In this document: positions 41,648-50,326 of the stretch, piece by piece | Numbering within the stretch: the first letter of the stretch is position 1 | Layout of the letters: every line of letters begins with the position of its first letter | Assembly (NCBI GenBank): GCA_035363115.1 | Contig: DAOSEM010000012.1 | Coordinates: 37,546 to 101,545, forward strand | Direction of reading: 5' to 3' | Origin: Syntrophales bacterium | GTDB taxonomy: Bacteria; Desulfobacterota; Syntrophia; Syntrophales; PHBD01 | DNA: 64,000 nt | Made by a program: the position numbers and the translations under genes | The notes under the pieces: generated by a model | What the model was told of the DNA's origin: nothing | The model's database searches: none | The model's input: the letters and a program-made list of their open reading frames with translations, nothing else

Positions 41648-42787
41648 ATGTACAACGACTATTTCGGTGAATCACACGACATGCTGAGGGACAGCGTCCG
41701 GCGGTTCGTCGCCCGGGAGATCGCGCCACACCTCGAAAAGTGGGAAGAGGAGGGGATCATCCCCCTGGAGCTGTACAAGAAGGCCGGGGACGCCGGTTTT
41801 ATCGGGCTCGGCTATCCCGAGGAATACGGCGGAACGCCGGGAGACATCTTTCACCAGGTGGCCTACACGGAGGAGATCATGCGCTGCGGCGCCGTCGGCC
41901 TCCCGTCGAGCCTCGGCTCCAGCGCCATCGCCGTGCCCCCCATCCTGGCCCTGGGCACGGAAGAGCAAAAGCAGAAGTTTGTCCCCCCGGTCCTGGCGGG
42001 CGACAAGATCGCCGTCCTGGGCGTGACGGAGCCGAGCGGCGGCTCCGACGTGGCGAACCTCCTCACCCGGGCCGTCCGGAAAGGCGACAAGTACATCGTC
42101 AACGGCTCGAAGACCTTCATCACCAGCGGCAGCCGGGCGGACTATGTAACCACCGCCGTCCGGACCGGCGGACCGGGCCACGGCGGCATCAGCCTCCTCA
42201 TCATCGAAAAGGGGACGCCCGGATTCACCTGCTCGAAGAAGCTCGAGAAGATGGGCTGGTGGTCCTCCGACACGGCGGAGCTGAGCTTCGACGACTGCGA
42301 GGTCCCGGCGGAGAACCTCCTGGGAGTCGAAAACAAGGGGTTTGTCGGGATCATGGTGAATTTCCAGAAGGAGCGCCTCTACCTCTCGGTGGAAGCCCAC
42401 GCCGTGGCGGAGATGGCCCTCGAAGAATCGATCAAGTACGCCAAGGAGCGGATCGCCTTCGGCAAGCCCCTGACGGGCTTCCAGGTGACGCGCCACAAGC
42501 TCGCTGAGATGGCGACCCAGGTGGAGGCGGCCAAGCAGATGAGCTACAGCGTCGCCGCCCGGCTCGCCAACGGCCTGCCCGCCTACAAGGAGGCCTGCAT
42601 GGCGAAGAACTTCGCCACGAAGGTCTGCGACCGGGTGGTCTACGACGCCGTCCAGATCCACGGCGGCTATGGCTACTGCCGGGAATACCTGGTGGAGCGG
42701 CTCTACCGCGACTCCCGCCTGTTCGCCATCGGCGGCGGGACGTACGAGATCATGAATGAAGTGATCAGCAAACAAATGGGTTTATAA
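41648..42787 (+). CDS. Acyl-CoA dehydrogenase (379 residues)
   Basis: This protein has the normal acyl-CoA dehydrogenase length and domains: ESHDMLRDSVRRFVAREIAPHLEKWEEEG at the N-terminus, VTEPSGGSDVANLLTRA, TFITSGSRADYVTTAVRT, and IHGGYGYCREYLVERLYRDSRLFAIGGGTYEIMNEVI. The IGGGTYE segment lacks the YEGT glutamate of short/medium-chain enzymes, as in the LCAD/isovaleryl type, where the base lies elsewhere. It oxidises an acyl-CoA to the enoyl-CoA. A second copy of its last 14 codons lies downstream. Confidence 0.92.
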   Translation: MYNDYFGESHDMLRDSVRRFVAREIAPHLEKWEEEGIIPLELYKKAGDAGFIGLGYPEEYGGTPGDIFHQVAYTEEIMRCGAVGLPSSLGSSAIAVPPILALGTEEQKQKFVPPVLAGDKIAVLGVTEPSGGSDVANLLTRAVRKGDKYIVNGSKTFITSGSRADYVTTAVRTGGPGHGGISLLIIEKGTPGFTCSKKLEKMGWWSSDTAELSFDDCEVPAENLLGVENKGFVGIMVNFQKERLYLSVEAHAVAEMALEESIKYAKERIAFGKPLTGFQVTRHKLAEMATQVEAAKQMSYSVAARLANGLPAYKEACMAKNFATKVCDRVVYDAVQIHGGYGYCREYLVERLYRDSRLFAIGGGTYEIMNEVISKQMGL

Positions 42788-42793
42788 TGGGAC

Positions 42794-42853
42794 GGGCTGT
42801 TGAAAAAGGGCTGTCTGCGGCGTTGCCCTGATCCCGTGCCACTCGACTCGTAC
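42794..42853 (-). repeat. Palindromic intergenic repeat, half copy R2
   Basis: The complement matches the right half of R1/R3: GTACGAGTCGAGTGGC through GGGCAACGCCGCA to TTTTTCAACAGCCC. It lies between the dehydrogenase gene and its 3' remnant. Confidence 0.6.
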
Positions 42854-42895
42854 AAGATTATGAATGAAGCGATCAGCAAGCAGATCAGTTTATGA
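42851..42895 (+). pseudogene. 3' remnant of a duplicated acyl-CoA dehydrogenase gene
   Basis: These 45 bp match the last 45 bp of the upstream dehydrogenase gene (42743-42787) at about 37 positions and would encode YKIMNEAISKQISL plus stop, against YEIMNEVISKQMGL. Only this tail remains, suggesting a tandem paralogue was deleted by recombination, perhaps at the flanking repeats. Confidence 0.6.
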
Positions 42896-42905
42896 ACGAG
42901 AGAAA

Positions 42906-43028
42906 GGGCTGTTCAAAAATGCCCGGAGGCAAGGCCCCCGATATCCTGAACCATGAGTCGTACTTTTTCGGTACGTCGAATGGCGAAGGATGAGGGAAAC
43001 GCAGCATACGGGTATTTTTCAACGGCCC
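42906..43028 (+). repeat. Palindromic intergenic repeat, copy R3
   Basis: The unit runs from GGGCTGTTCAAAAATGCCC through the centre GGTACGTCGAATGGCG to GAGGGAAACGCAGCA and ATTTTTCAACGGCCC. It is the clearest full-length copy and aligns with R1 and R5. Confidence 0.75.
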
Positions 43029-43042
43029 GCGGAATTGTTCAC

Positions 43043-43687
43043 ATGGAGATGGATCTTCACATCCATACCAATAGATACTCCGGTTGCAGCAACCTGCCCC
43101 CGTCGGGCCTTCTCCGGAAGGCCCGGGAAGCGGGTCTGGACGGCATCGTCCTGACGGAGCACGGGATCCGCTGGTCCGACGACAACCTTCAGGAGCTCGT
43201 CGAAACCAGCGGCGTGAAGGACCTGCTCGTCCTGGCAGGCCAGGAGGTGGCCTGCTACACCCGGCGCGGGGAATTCCAGGGGGAATTTCTGCTGTTCGGA
43301 TATCCCCGCAGCCTCGGATCGAGCCGTTCCCTGGAGACGATCCTCGAACTGGTTCACGGGGAGGGAGGCGTCGTCATCGCGGCCCACCCCTTCAAGAAAA
43401 TCGTATCCTCCAACAGCGATTTCTACGGCGCCGGGTTCCGGGTCTACGACTACGACCTGGACGGACTGGAGGTGGCCCATCCCTCCTACGACCGCGAAAG
43501 CGCCACCCTGGCGGAGGAGGCTATGAAAAAGCGGAACCTGGCCGGCATCGGCTGCAGCGACGCCCATGACTTGAGGAGCGTCGGCCTCTGCCGGACGGTG
43601 TTTCCGGACCCCATCAGCGACATGGAGGGCCTCTGCGAAGCAATCCGGGCCCGCCGTGTCACCGCACGGTGCCTGAAGGCCGTGTAA
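43043..43687 (+). CDS. PHP-domain metal-dependent phosphoesterase
   Basis: This 214-residue protein has the PHP metal motifs: DLHIHTNRYSGCSNLPP near the N-terminus, LTEHGIRW, AAHPFKK and GCSDAHDLRSVG near the C-terminus. PHP proteins hydrolyse phosphoesters of nucleotides or small metabolites; the substrate is unknown. The ATG at 43043 is used because in-frame sequence upstream belongs to the R3 repeat; ATG 43049 is also possible. It lies between the two TetR-box units. Confidence 0.85.
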   Translation: MEMDLHIHTNRYSGCSNLPPSGLLRKAREAGLDGIVLTEHGIRWSDDNLQELVETSGVKDLLVLAGQEVACYTRRGEFQGEFLLFGYPRSLGSSRSLETILELVHGEGGVVIAAHPFKKIVSSNSDFYGAGFRVYDYDLDGLEVAHPSYDRESATLAEEAMKKRNLAGIGCSDAHDLRSVGLCRTVFPDPISDMEGLCEAIRARRVTARCLKAV

Positions 43688-43735
43688 AGCCATTCATCCC
43701 GTTTCTGGAAGCGATGTTCTTTGTGCCCACAGACA

Positions 43736-43749
43736 TGACTGACCAGTCA
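43736..43749. promoter_or_regulatory. Second TetR operator
   Basis: TGACTGACCAGTCA is the exact reverse complement of the 14-mer in the operator at 36359-36372. It lies 22 bp upstream of the ligase gene at 43772. The AAGGAGGAG ribosome site follows directly, so the box overlaps the promoter start or leader. Confidence 0.7.
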
Positions 43750-43771
43750 ATCTAAATAAGGAGGAGAAAGC

Positions 43772-45235
43772 ATGTCGAAAGCGTTCAAAGCACCGCGGAA
43801 CCGAGAAGAGATCATGGCCTGGATCGACAGTATTCCCCTGTACAAAGGGGACCAGCCGCTGGACCTCGCCTTCAAGAGCAGGGAGGAGATCCGGAGCGCC
43901 CAGGACGCCAACCTGGTCGCCCAGATGGAGAGGCTGGAGAAGCAGAGCCCCTTCTATCGGGAGAAGTTCAAGGAGTGGGGCGTCGATCCCCAGTCGATCA
44001 AGAGCGTCGACGACCTGGAAAAGATCCCCGTCACGAGCAAGGCCGACTACATGAAGGACCGGGGCGAATCCTTCAAGCTGGACATGGATTTCGCCAAGAT
44101 CATGGATTACATCCTCTACGAGATCACGTACACCACCGGGACGACCACGGGGCTTCCCTCCCGTTTCTACAACACGACCTACGACATGTTCCTGCAGACC
44201 TGGATGTTCCGGATCGGCTGCAAGATCTGTTACCTCGAGCCCGACGACATCCTCATGAACCTCTTCCCGTTCCACTTCATTCCCCACATCGGATACTACA
44301 AGACGGTCCACTTCGCCTCCGCCGTGGGGATGACGATGTGCTGGGGCTTCACCGGCGCGCCCCTGCCCGGATTCCCCTACAGCATTCATCGCTCCATGCA
44401 GCAGGCCATCGAGGATATCGAGAAGAAGAAGGTCAACGCCCTCTCGGGGATCGCCTCCTACATCCGGCGGCTCATCATGACCGCGGAGGAGCAGGGGCGC
44501 GATCTCTCCCGGATCAACAAGATCCAGGCCCTGGGCGAGGCGGTGCCCAAGGGGATGCGGGACGACATGCGCAAGCGCCTCCAGAAGATGGGGGCCGGCG
44601 AGGTCTTCATCAGCAACGCCTTCGGGTTCACCGAGAGCCAGACGGCCTTCCAGGAGTGCGCGGAGCTGGGCGGGGCCCACTGCGGGGTGCCCCAGATGTA
44701 CTATTTCGAGGCCGTGGACGAGAACGGGAAGCGCAAACCCGACGGGGAGCCGGGGCTCCTGTGCATCACCCACCTGGATCGCCGGGGCACCTGCCTGCTG
44801 CGCTATCTCGTGGGCGACATCGTCGCCATCACGAACGAGCCTTGCCCCATTTGCGGCCGCAACGACCAGCGGATCGTGACGACCGTGGGCAGCACCTACG
44901 GCACCCGGACCAGCGAGCTCATGAAGGTCAAGGGGACCCTCATCAACCCGGAGACCATGCGGGACGCCGTGGCCAACACGCCGGGCGTCATCGAGTACCA
45001 GTTCATCGTCACCAAGGAAAAGGCCGACGATCCCTACTCCATGGACCTCCTGATCCTGAAGGTCGGGGCCGACGAGGGCGTGGACAAGGCCAAAATGGAA
45101 GTGGAGCTGAAGGAAAAAGTCAAGCGGGCCGTGGAGCTGACACCGAAGGTGGAGTTCGTGCCGTTCGCGGAGATCTTCAATCCGGGCCAGACCCTGAAGG
45201 CCACCCGGATCGTCGACCAGCGGCCCAAGGAATAA
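43772..45235 (+). CDS. Phenylacetate-CoA ligase-like AMP-forming ligase
   Basis: This 487-residue protein resembles PaaK-type ligases: SPFYREKFKEWGVDP near the N-terminus, the ATP loop YTTGTTTGLPSRFYNT, NAFGFTESQTAF, and a CPICGRNDQRI zinc-type motif before the C-terminal domain. PaaK relatives activate aryl or short acids to CoA thioesters; the substrate is not predictable. It starts the second TetR-box unit and is followed by another ligase, suggesting two acids or two steps are activated. Confidence 0.88.
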   Translation: MSKAFKAPRNREEIMAWIDSIPLYKGDQPLDLAFKSREEIRSAQDANLVAQMERLEKQSPFYREKFKEWGVDPQSIKSVDDLEKIPVTSKADYMKDRGESFKLDMDFAKIMDYILYEITYTTGTTTGLPSRFYNTTYDMFLQTWMFRIGCKICYLEPDDILMNLFPFHFIPHIGYYKTVHFASAVGMTMCWGFTGAPLPGFPYSIHRSMQQAIEDIEKKKVNALSGIASYIRRLIMTAEEQGRDLSRINKIQALGEAVPKGMRDDMRKRLQKMGAGEVFISNAFGFTESQTAFQECAELGGAHCGVPQMYYFEAVDENGKRKPDGEPGLLCITHLDRRGTCLLRYLVGDIVAITNEPCPICGRNDQRIVTTVGSTYGTRTSELMKVKGTLINPETMRDAVANTPGVIEYQFIVTKEKADDPYSMDLLILKVGADEGVDKAKMEVELKEKVKRAVELTPKVEFVPFAEIFNPGQTLKATRIVDQRPKE

Positions 45236-45482
45236 AAGGCGACGCCATCGCCTCCCTTCCCCGACCGACGGGGGAAGCGGACGACCGGTTTCCGGCGCCA
45301 CCGCTTCCCCTCGAGGCGCGGGGTACACGCGGGGGAAAGCGGATGGGAAAAGCGGCGCCGGCGGAAAAGATCCTTCCCGGCGGGCGGGTTGCTCCACAAC
45401 AGGAGCGCCCGTCCGCACCGGGACGATAAGGGGAAACCAACCGACATCCATGCAGGGAGCCAGACAAAAGGAGGGCAAAACC

Positions 45483-47048
45483 ATGGTGCTGGGAGATTTT
45501 CTCAAGAAATACGCTGCGGAACGTCCAAACCGGGAAGCCGTTGTCTTCCAGGACCGGCGATTTACGTTCCGGGATTATGACGAACAGACGGACCGCGTCG
45601 CCGCGGGGCTCCTCAGGCTCGGGGTCCGGAAGGGAGACCGGGTCGGCATCTACATCCCCAACTGGCCGGAAAATGTCTTTCTCTACCTCGGAGCGGCAAA
45701 GATCGGCGCCGTGGCGGTCCCCGTGAGCTGGCGCTTCACGCCCCAGGAGGTCCGCTTCGTCATCGATGACGCCGGGATCTCCGTCCTCGCCATGACGGCG
45801 GGATTCCTGGGATTGGACTTCCTGCAGAGCCTGGCCTCCGTCCGGAGCGAGCTCTCCACCCTCCGGCAGGTCGTGATCCTGGAGCGAGACAAGGCCGCGG
45901 CCGGAATGATTCCGTACGATGATTTCCTCTCCGATCCGGGACCGGATCTGACGAAGGCGAAATCGGCCGTACAGCCGGACGATCCGACCCTGTTCATCTA
46001 CACGTCCGGAACCACCGGCGTGCCCAAGGCCTCTGTCCTGACCCACCGGAATCTGATCTCCTATACCGACGGCCAGATCGCCAGCACCGGCTTCTCCGGA
46101 GACCACCGGCTCCTCCTGAACATCCCGCTGAACCACGTCGGCGGCGCCGTCATGGCCGTCATCGCCTGTCTGAACGCGGGCAATACCCTCGTCATGATGG
46201 ACATGTTCAACCCCGAGGAGACCCTCAAGATCATTGAAAAGGAGAAGATCACCGTCATCGGCCAGGTGCCGGCCCAGTACGCCCTGGAGCTCCTGAACCC
46301 GAACGTGGAGAAATACAGCCTGCAGTCCATCCAGGTGGCCATCGTCTCCAGCCAGCCCTGCCCGTCGGAGCTGATCCTGGCGATCCGGGGAAAGATGGGC
46401 GTCATGCCCCGGAATGCTTACGGGCTCACCGAGGTAAGCGGCGCCGTCACCTTCACCCACCCGGACCACGGCGAGGAGAAGCTGAAATACGCCGTCGGCC
46501 GGGCCATCCCGGGGGTGGACCTCGTCATCATGGACGAGCGGAACACCATCCTCTCCCGGGGCGAGGTGGGCGAGATCGCCATCAAGGGCGATCCCGTCAT
46601 GAAGGGCTACTGGAGGCGTCCCGACGAGGACCGGCGGGTATTCGACGACAAGGGATACTTCCACACAGGCGACATGGGCCGCATCGAAGAGGACGGCTCC
46701 CTCGTCATCGTGGGCCGGAAGAAGGAAATGTTCATCCGCGGAGGTGAGAACGTCTACCCGCCGGAGGTGGAGGAGGCCCTGGCGAAGCATCCCGACGTCC
46801 TGATGAGCGCCGTCGTCGGGAGGCCCGATCCCGTCATGGGCGAGGTGGGCCGCGCCTACATCATGCCGAAGCCGGGGACGAACCCGACGGCCGAGGGCAT
46901 CCGGGAGTTCCTCAAGGACAGGCTGGCGAACTACAAGATCCCCGAGGACGTCATTTTCCGGGCCCAGCTCCCCCTCACCCTGCTGGGCAAGGTGAAGAAG
47001 CTCGACCTCTACGAAGAAATCAAAAAGGAGTTTAAAAAGCCGGCCTGA
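45483..47048 (+). CDS. Acyl-CoA synthetase (AMP-forming)
   Basis: This 521-residue adenylate-forming ligase has FIYTSGTTGVPKASVLTHRNL, YGLTEVSGAV, the GDMGRIEEDGSLVIVGRKKEMFIRGGENVYPPEVE hinge and the catalytic Lys near the end (TLLGKVKKLDL). It activates a carboxylic acid to its CoA thioester. The ATG at 45483 is chosen because AAGGAGG lies 8 nt upstream. Confidence 0.93.
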   Translation: MVLGDFLKKYAAERPNREAVVFQDRRFTFRDYDEQTDRVAAGLLRLGVRKGDRVGIYIPNWPENVFLYLGAAKIGAVAVPVSWRFTPQEVRFVIDDAGISVLAMTAGFLGLDFLQSLASVRSELSTLRQVVILERDKAAAGMIPYDDFLSDPGPDLTKAKSAVQPDDPTLFIYTSGTTGVPKASVLTHRNLISYTDGQIASTGFSGDHRLLLNIPLNHVGGAVMAVIACLNAGNTLVMMDMFNPEETLKIIEKEKITVIGQVPAQYALELLNPNVEKYSLQSIQVAIVSSQPCPSELILAIRGKMGVMPRNAYGLTEVSGAVTFTHPDHGEEKLKYAVGRAIPGVDLVIMDERNTILSRGEVGEIAIKGDPVMKGYWRRPDEDRRVFDDKGYFHTGDMGRIEEDGSLVIVGRKKEMFIRGGENVYPPEVEEALAKHPDVLMSAVVGRPDPVMGEVGRAYIMPKPGTNPTAEGIREFLKDRLANYKIPEDVIFRAQLPLTLLGKVKKLDLYEEIKKEFKKPA

Positions 47049-47217
47049 TCCACAAAAAACGAGATTTTTGCGCCATTCTTCTTGGATGAAAGGGAGGGAA
47101 GGACCGGTCTCCACCCCTCCGGAGCCGCCTTCCGCCCTTCATCCGCAGGGGGCGCCTGAAACAGCCCGTTCCACCCGAGCGGACGGGAACGGATAACCAA
47201 AGAAAGGAGTCATCATC

Positions 47218-48105
47218 ATGGAAGTAAAAAATTTCACCGTTCTGGGAGCCGGAACCATGGGCCACGGCATCGCCCAGGCCGCCGTCCAGGCGGGTTTTGA
47301 CGCAGTCCTCTACGATGTCAGCACGGAGTTCGTCGAGAAGGGAGCCGCCCGGATCCAGAAGAGCCTCGCCAAGCGGGTCGCAAAGGGGAAACTGGCGGAA
47401 GACCAGATGAAGGCCATCCTGGGCCGCCTGAAAACCTCCACGGACCTGGCAGAGGCCGTGAAGGATGCCGACTTCGTCGTCGAGGCCGTCCCGGAGAACC
47501 TGGACCTGAAGAAGAAGATCTTCGCGGAGCTGGATAAACTCTGCAAGCCCGAAACGATCCTGGCCACAAACACCTCCGTCCTGTCGGTCACGGCCGTCGC
47601 GGGGGCGACCAACCGGAAGGACCAGGTCGTGGGAACCCACTTCTTCAATCCCGCCGCGGTGATGAAGCTCGTCGAGATCATCTGCCCTGTCGGCGTGGCG
47701 GACAAGACCGTGGAGATCGCCATGGATACGATGAAGCGCCTGGGAAAGACCCCGATCAAGGTCAAGGACACACCCGGGTTCATCGTGAACCGCCTGCTGG
47801 GCCCCCTTTACATGACGGCCGCCCAGATGGTCCTCGAGGGGACCGCCACGGCGGAGGACATCGACACGGCCATGAAGCTGGGTGCGGGACACCCCATGGG
47901 GCCCTGCGAGCTGGCTGACTTCGGTGGCTTCGACGTCATCCAGATGGCCCAGGATTCGGTCTTCGAGTACACCCATTCCGAGGCGGACAAGCTGAACATC
48001 CTGTACCGCAAGATGATCGAGGCCGGCCGCCTGGGATTCAAGAACGGCAAGGGCTTCTATGACTACCTGCCGGACGGGACGAAGAAACCCTTCAAGGTTT
48101 TCTGA
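47218..48105 (+). CDS. 3-hydroxyacyl-CoA dehydrogenase
   Basis: This 295-residue protein has the NAD Rossmann motif VLGAGTMGHGIAQAAVQAG, the catalytic His in VVGTHFFNPAAVMKLVEII, and the C-terminal dimer domain (DTPGFIVNRLLGPL, MGPCELADFGGFDV, GFYDYLPDG). It oxidises an (S)-3-hydroxyacyl-CoA to the 3-oxoacyl-CoA. It precedes an enoyl-CoA hydratase and a thiolase, completing a beta-oxidation set. A second such gene begins at 63913. Confidence 0.95.
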   Translation: MEVKNFTVLGAGTMGHGIAQAAVQAGFDAVLYDVSTEFVEKGAARIQKSLAKRVAKGKLAEDQMKAILGRLKTSTDLAEAVKDADFVVEAVPENLDLKKKIFAELDKLCKPETILATNTSVLSVTAVAGATNRKDQVVGTHFFNPAAVMKLVEIICPVGVADKTVEIAMDTMKRLGKTPIKVKDTPGFIVNRLLGPLYMTAAQMVLEGTATAEDIDTAMKLGAGHPMGPCELADFGGFDVIQMAQDSVFEYTHSEADKLNILYRKMIEAGRLGFKNGKGFYDYLPDGTKKPFKVF

Positions 48106-48207
48106 ACCGGATCCGTCCCGTTCCACGGGCAAGACGGACGCTTCCCCGGGACCGTTGCCGGAACGGATGAAGGCGATCTATCAAACAAGGAAAGAAAGGA
48201 TCATTCC

Positions 48208-48993
48208 ATGGAGTACAAAGACATCATTGTAACGAAGGACGGGGCCGTGGCGACGATCGCCATCAACCGGCCGGAAGTGCTCAACGCCATCCGGGACAAC
48301 ACCATGTTCGAGATCCAGGATGCGTTGAACGGAATCGAGAAGGACGACGCCATCCGAGTGGTTGTGCTTACCGGCACAGGCGACAAGGCCTTCGTCGCGG
48401 GAGGAGACATCTCCATCATGGCCAAGGGAGCCGGCTACCTGGACGTCATCCACGGCCTCCCGGCGGGGCAGCAGATCACCTGGAACATCGAACACTTCCA
48501 GAAACCCGTCATCGCCCGGATCAACGGCATCGCCCTGGGCGGAGGAACGGAGCTGGCCCTGTGCTGCGACATCCGCGTCGCCGCCGACACGGCCATCATG
48601 GGCGTTCCGGAGATCAACCTGGGCATCATCCCCGGCTACGGCGGAACCCAGCGCCTCGCCCGGACCTGCGGCGTGGGCATGGCCAAGAAGCTGGTCCTGA
48701 CAGGCGAGCACATCAAGGCCGAGGAGGCCTACCGTATCGGCCTGGTGGACATGCTGGTCCCGAAGGCGGAACTGGACGACGCCGTGGCAAAGCTGGCGAA
48801 GCGCATTGCCTCCAAAAGCCCCATCGCCCTGGCCATGGGCAAGGAAGCCATCAATATGGGCATCCAGGCGGATCTTCGGACAGGACTTTCCATTGAGGCG
48901 CGCTGCTTCTGCATGTGTTTCGGGTCACAGGACCGCGTCGAGGGCATGAACGCCTTCCTGGAGAAGAGGAAGCCCGCCTTCACGGGCAAGTAA
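48208..48993 (+). CDS. Enoyl-CoA hydratase
   Basis: This 261-residue crotonase-fold protein has the oxyanion-hole segment FVAGGDISIMAKG, RINGIALGGGTELALCCDIRVAAD with the first catalytic Glu, and PEINLGIIPGYGGTQRLAR with the second. Both glutamates support a hydratase rather than another crotonase activity. It lies between the 3-hydroxyacyl-CoA dehydrogenase and a thiolase. Confidence 0.94.
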   Translation: MEYKDIIVTKDGAVATIAINRPEVLNAIRDNTMFEIQDALNGIEKDDAIRVVVLTGTGDKAFVAGGDISIMAKGAGYLDVIHGLPAGQQITWNIEHFQKPVIARINGIALGGGTELALCCDIRVAADTAIMGVPEINLGIIPGYGGTQRLARTCGVGMAKKLVLTGEHIKAEEAYRIGLVDMLVPKAELDDAVAKLAKRIASKSPIALAMGKEAINMGIQADLRTGLSIEARCFCMCFGSQDRVEGMNAFLEKRKPAFTGK

Positions 48994-49005
48994 GGAGGTT
49001 TGGAC

Positions 49006-50190
49006 ATGAGAGAAGTATACATCGTCGACGGCGTCCGGACGCCCATCGGCCGGATGGGCGGCGCCCTCTCCGGGTTCCGCCCCGAGGAACTGGCCGCCTT
49101 CGCCCTCAAGGGGCTCATCGAAAAAACGAAGATCGACCCGGCCATCGTGGAGGACGTCCTCATCGGCCACGCCTGCACGAACAACGCCGCCGTCAACATC
49201 GGCCGCTGGGCGGTCCTGAAGGCGGGATTCCCCGTCACCGTAACAGCCCAGACGGTGGAGCGGCAGTGCGGCTCAGCCCTGCAGACCGTCAATTCCGCCG
49301 CCATGGCCATCCTGGCGGGCTTCGGCGACACCTACATCGCCGGCGGGTGTGAAAGCTGGAGCAACGCGCCGTACCTGATGGAGCGCCAGAAGGTCCCCTT
49401 CTCCCTGGCGCCCAACGCCTTCATCACCAAGGAAGTGGGCCCGACGCCGGAGACGAACGCCCCCATGGGAATCGTGGCGGAGATCCTGGCGGAGGAGTGG
49501 GGCGTCTCCCGGGAGGAGCAGGATGCATTCGGCCTGAGGAGCCAGACTCTGGCGATCAAGGCCATCGAGGCGGGGTATTTCAAGGAAGAGATCGTACCCG
49601 TCACGATCCCCCAGCGGAAGGGCGATCCCGTCATCTTCGACCGGGACGAGCATCCCCGGGCGACGACGCTGGAGAAGCTGGCATCGCTCAAGCCGGTCTT
49701 CAAGAAAGGCGGTACCGTCACCGCCGGGAGCTCCTCGGGCATGAACGACGGGGGCGTGGCCCTCCTTCTCATGGCTAAGGAAAAATGCGAATCCCTGGGG
49801 CTCAAGCCCCTGGGCCGCTTCGTTACCTGTGCCCTGGCCGGCGTGGAGCCCAAGTACATGGGGATCGGACCGGCCTATGCCATTCCGAAGGCCCTGGACC
49901 GGGCCGGCTTGAAACTGGCGGACATGGACATCGTGGAATGCAACGAGGCCTTCGCCTCCCAGACCCTGGCCGTGATGAAGGAGCTGAAGAAAAACGGCCA
50001 TGCCGTCGACCCGGAAAAGTGGAACCCCTACGGGGGCGCCATCGCCTTCGGACACCCCAACGGCATGAGCGGCGGCCGCCTGAGCCTGGCGGTTCTCCAT
50101 CACCTGCAGAGGACCGGCGGGCGCTACGGGCTGGCCACCCTCTGCATCGGCGGAGGCCAGGGAATCGCGACGATTTTCGAGCGGCTATAG
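49006..50190 (+). CDS. Thiolase (acetyl-CoA acyltransferase)
   Basis: This 394-residue protein has all three thiolase signatures: nucleophilic Cys in TVERQCGSALQT (Cys88), AIAFGHPNGMSGGRLS with the catalytic His, and CIGGGQGIATIF with the second Cys. It should cleave 3-oxoacyl-CoA with CoA. ATG 49006 is preferred over TTG 49000 because AAGGAGGT is correctly spaced. It contrasts with the degenerate thiolase-like proteins that follow. Confidence 0.95.
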   Translation: MREVYIVDGVRTPIGRMGGALSGFRPEELAAFALKGLIEKTKIDPAIVEDVLIGHACTNNAAVNIGRWAVLKAGFPVTVTAQTVERQCGSALQTVNSAAMAILAGFGDTYIAGGCESWSNAPYLMERQKVPFSLAPNAFITKEVGPTPETNAPMGIVAEILAEEWGVSREEQDAFGLRSQTLAIKAIEAGYFKEEIVPVTIPQRKGDPVIFDRDEHPRATTLEKLASLKPVFKKGGTVTAGSSSGMNDGGVALLLMAKEKCESLGLKPLGRFVTCALAGVEPKYMGIGPAYAIPKALDRAGLKLADMDIVECNEAFASQTLAVMKELKKNGHAVDPEKWNPYGGAIAFGHPNGMSGGRLSLAVLHHLQRTGGRYGLATLCIGGGQGIATIFERL

Positions 50191-50211
50191 AGAAAGACCA
50201 TCCATCTTTTC

Positions 50212-50245
50212 CCCCGGTGCGCCCGTGAACGCGCGCGCACCGGGG
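50212..50245 (+). terminator. GC-rich hairpin, probable terminator
   Basis: CCCCGGTGCGC (50212-50222) and GCGCACCGGGG (50235-50245) form an 11-bp stem, followed by CATCTTT. The short T-run makes termination partial at best. It separates the beta-oxidation set from the thiolase-like module. Confidence 0.5.
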
Positions 50246-50326
50246 CATCTTTGCACGACCGGCGTTCCGGCGCCGTCTCCGCCGCTCCGGCAGAGACACG
50301 GCAGGCCGCCGGTGAAGGAGGCAGGC

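Noticed and set aside
43975..45429. A 484-codon plus-strand frame overlapping the PaaK-like ligase
   Set aside because: It is the shifted frame of the ligase gene with Arg/His/Gly-rich low-complexity product.
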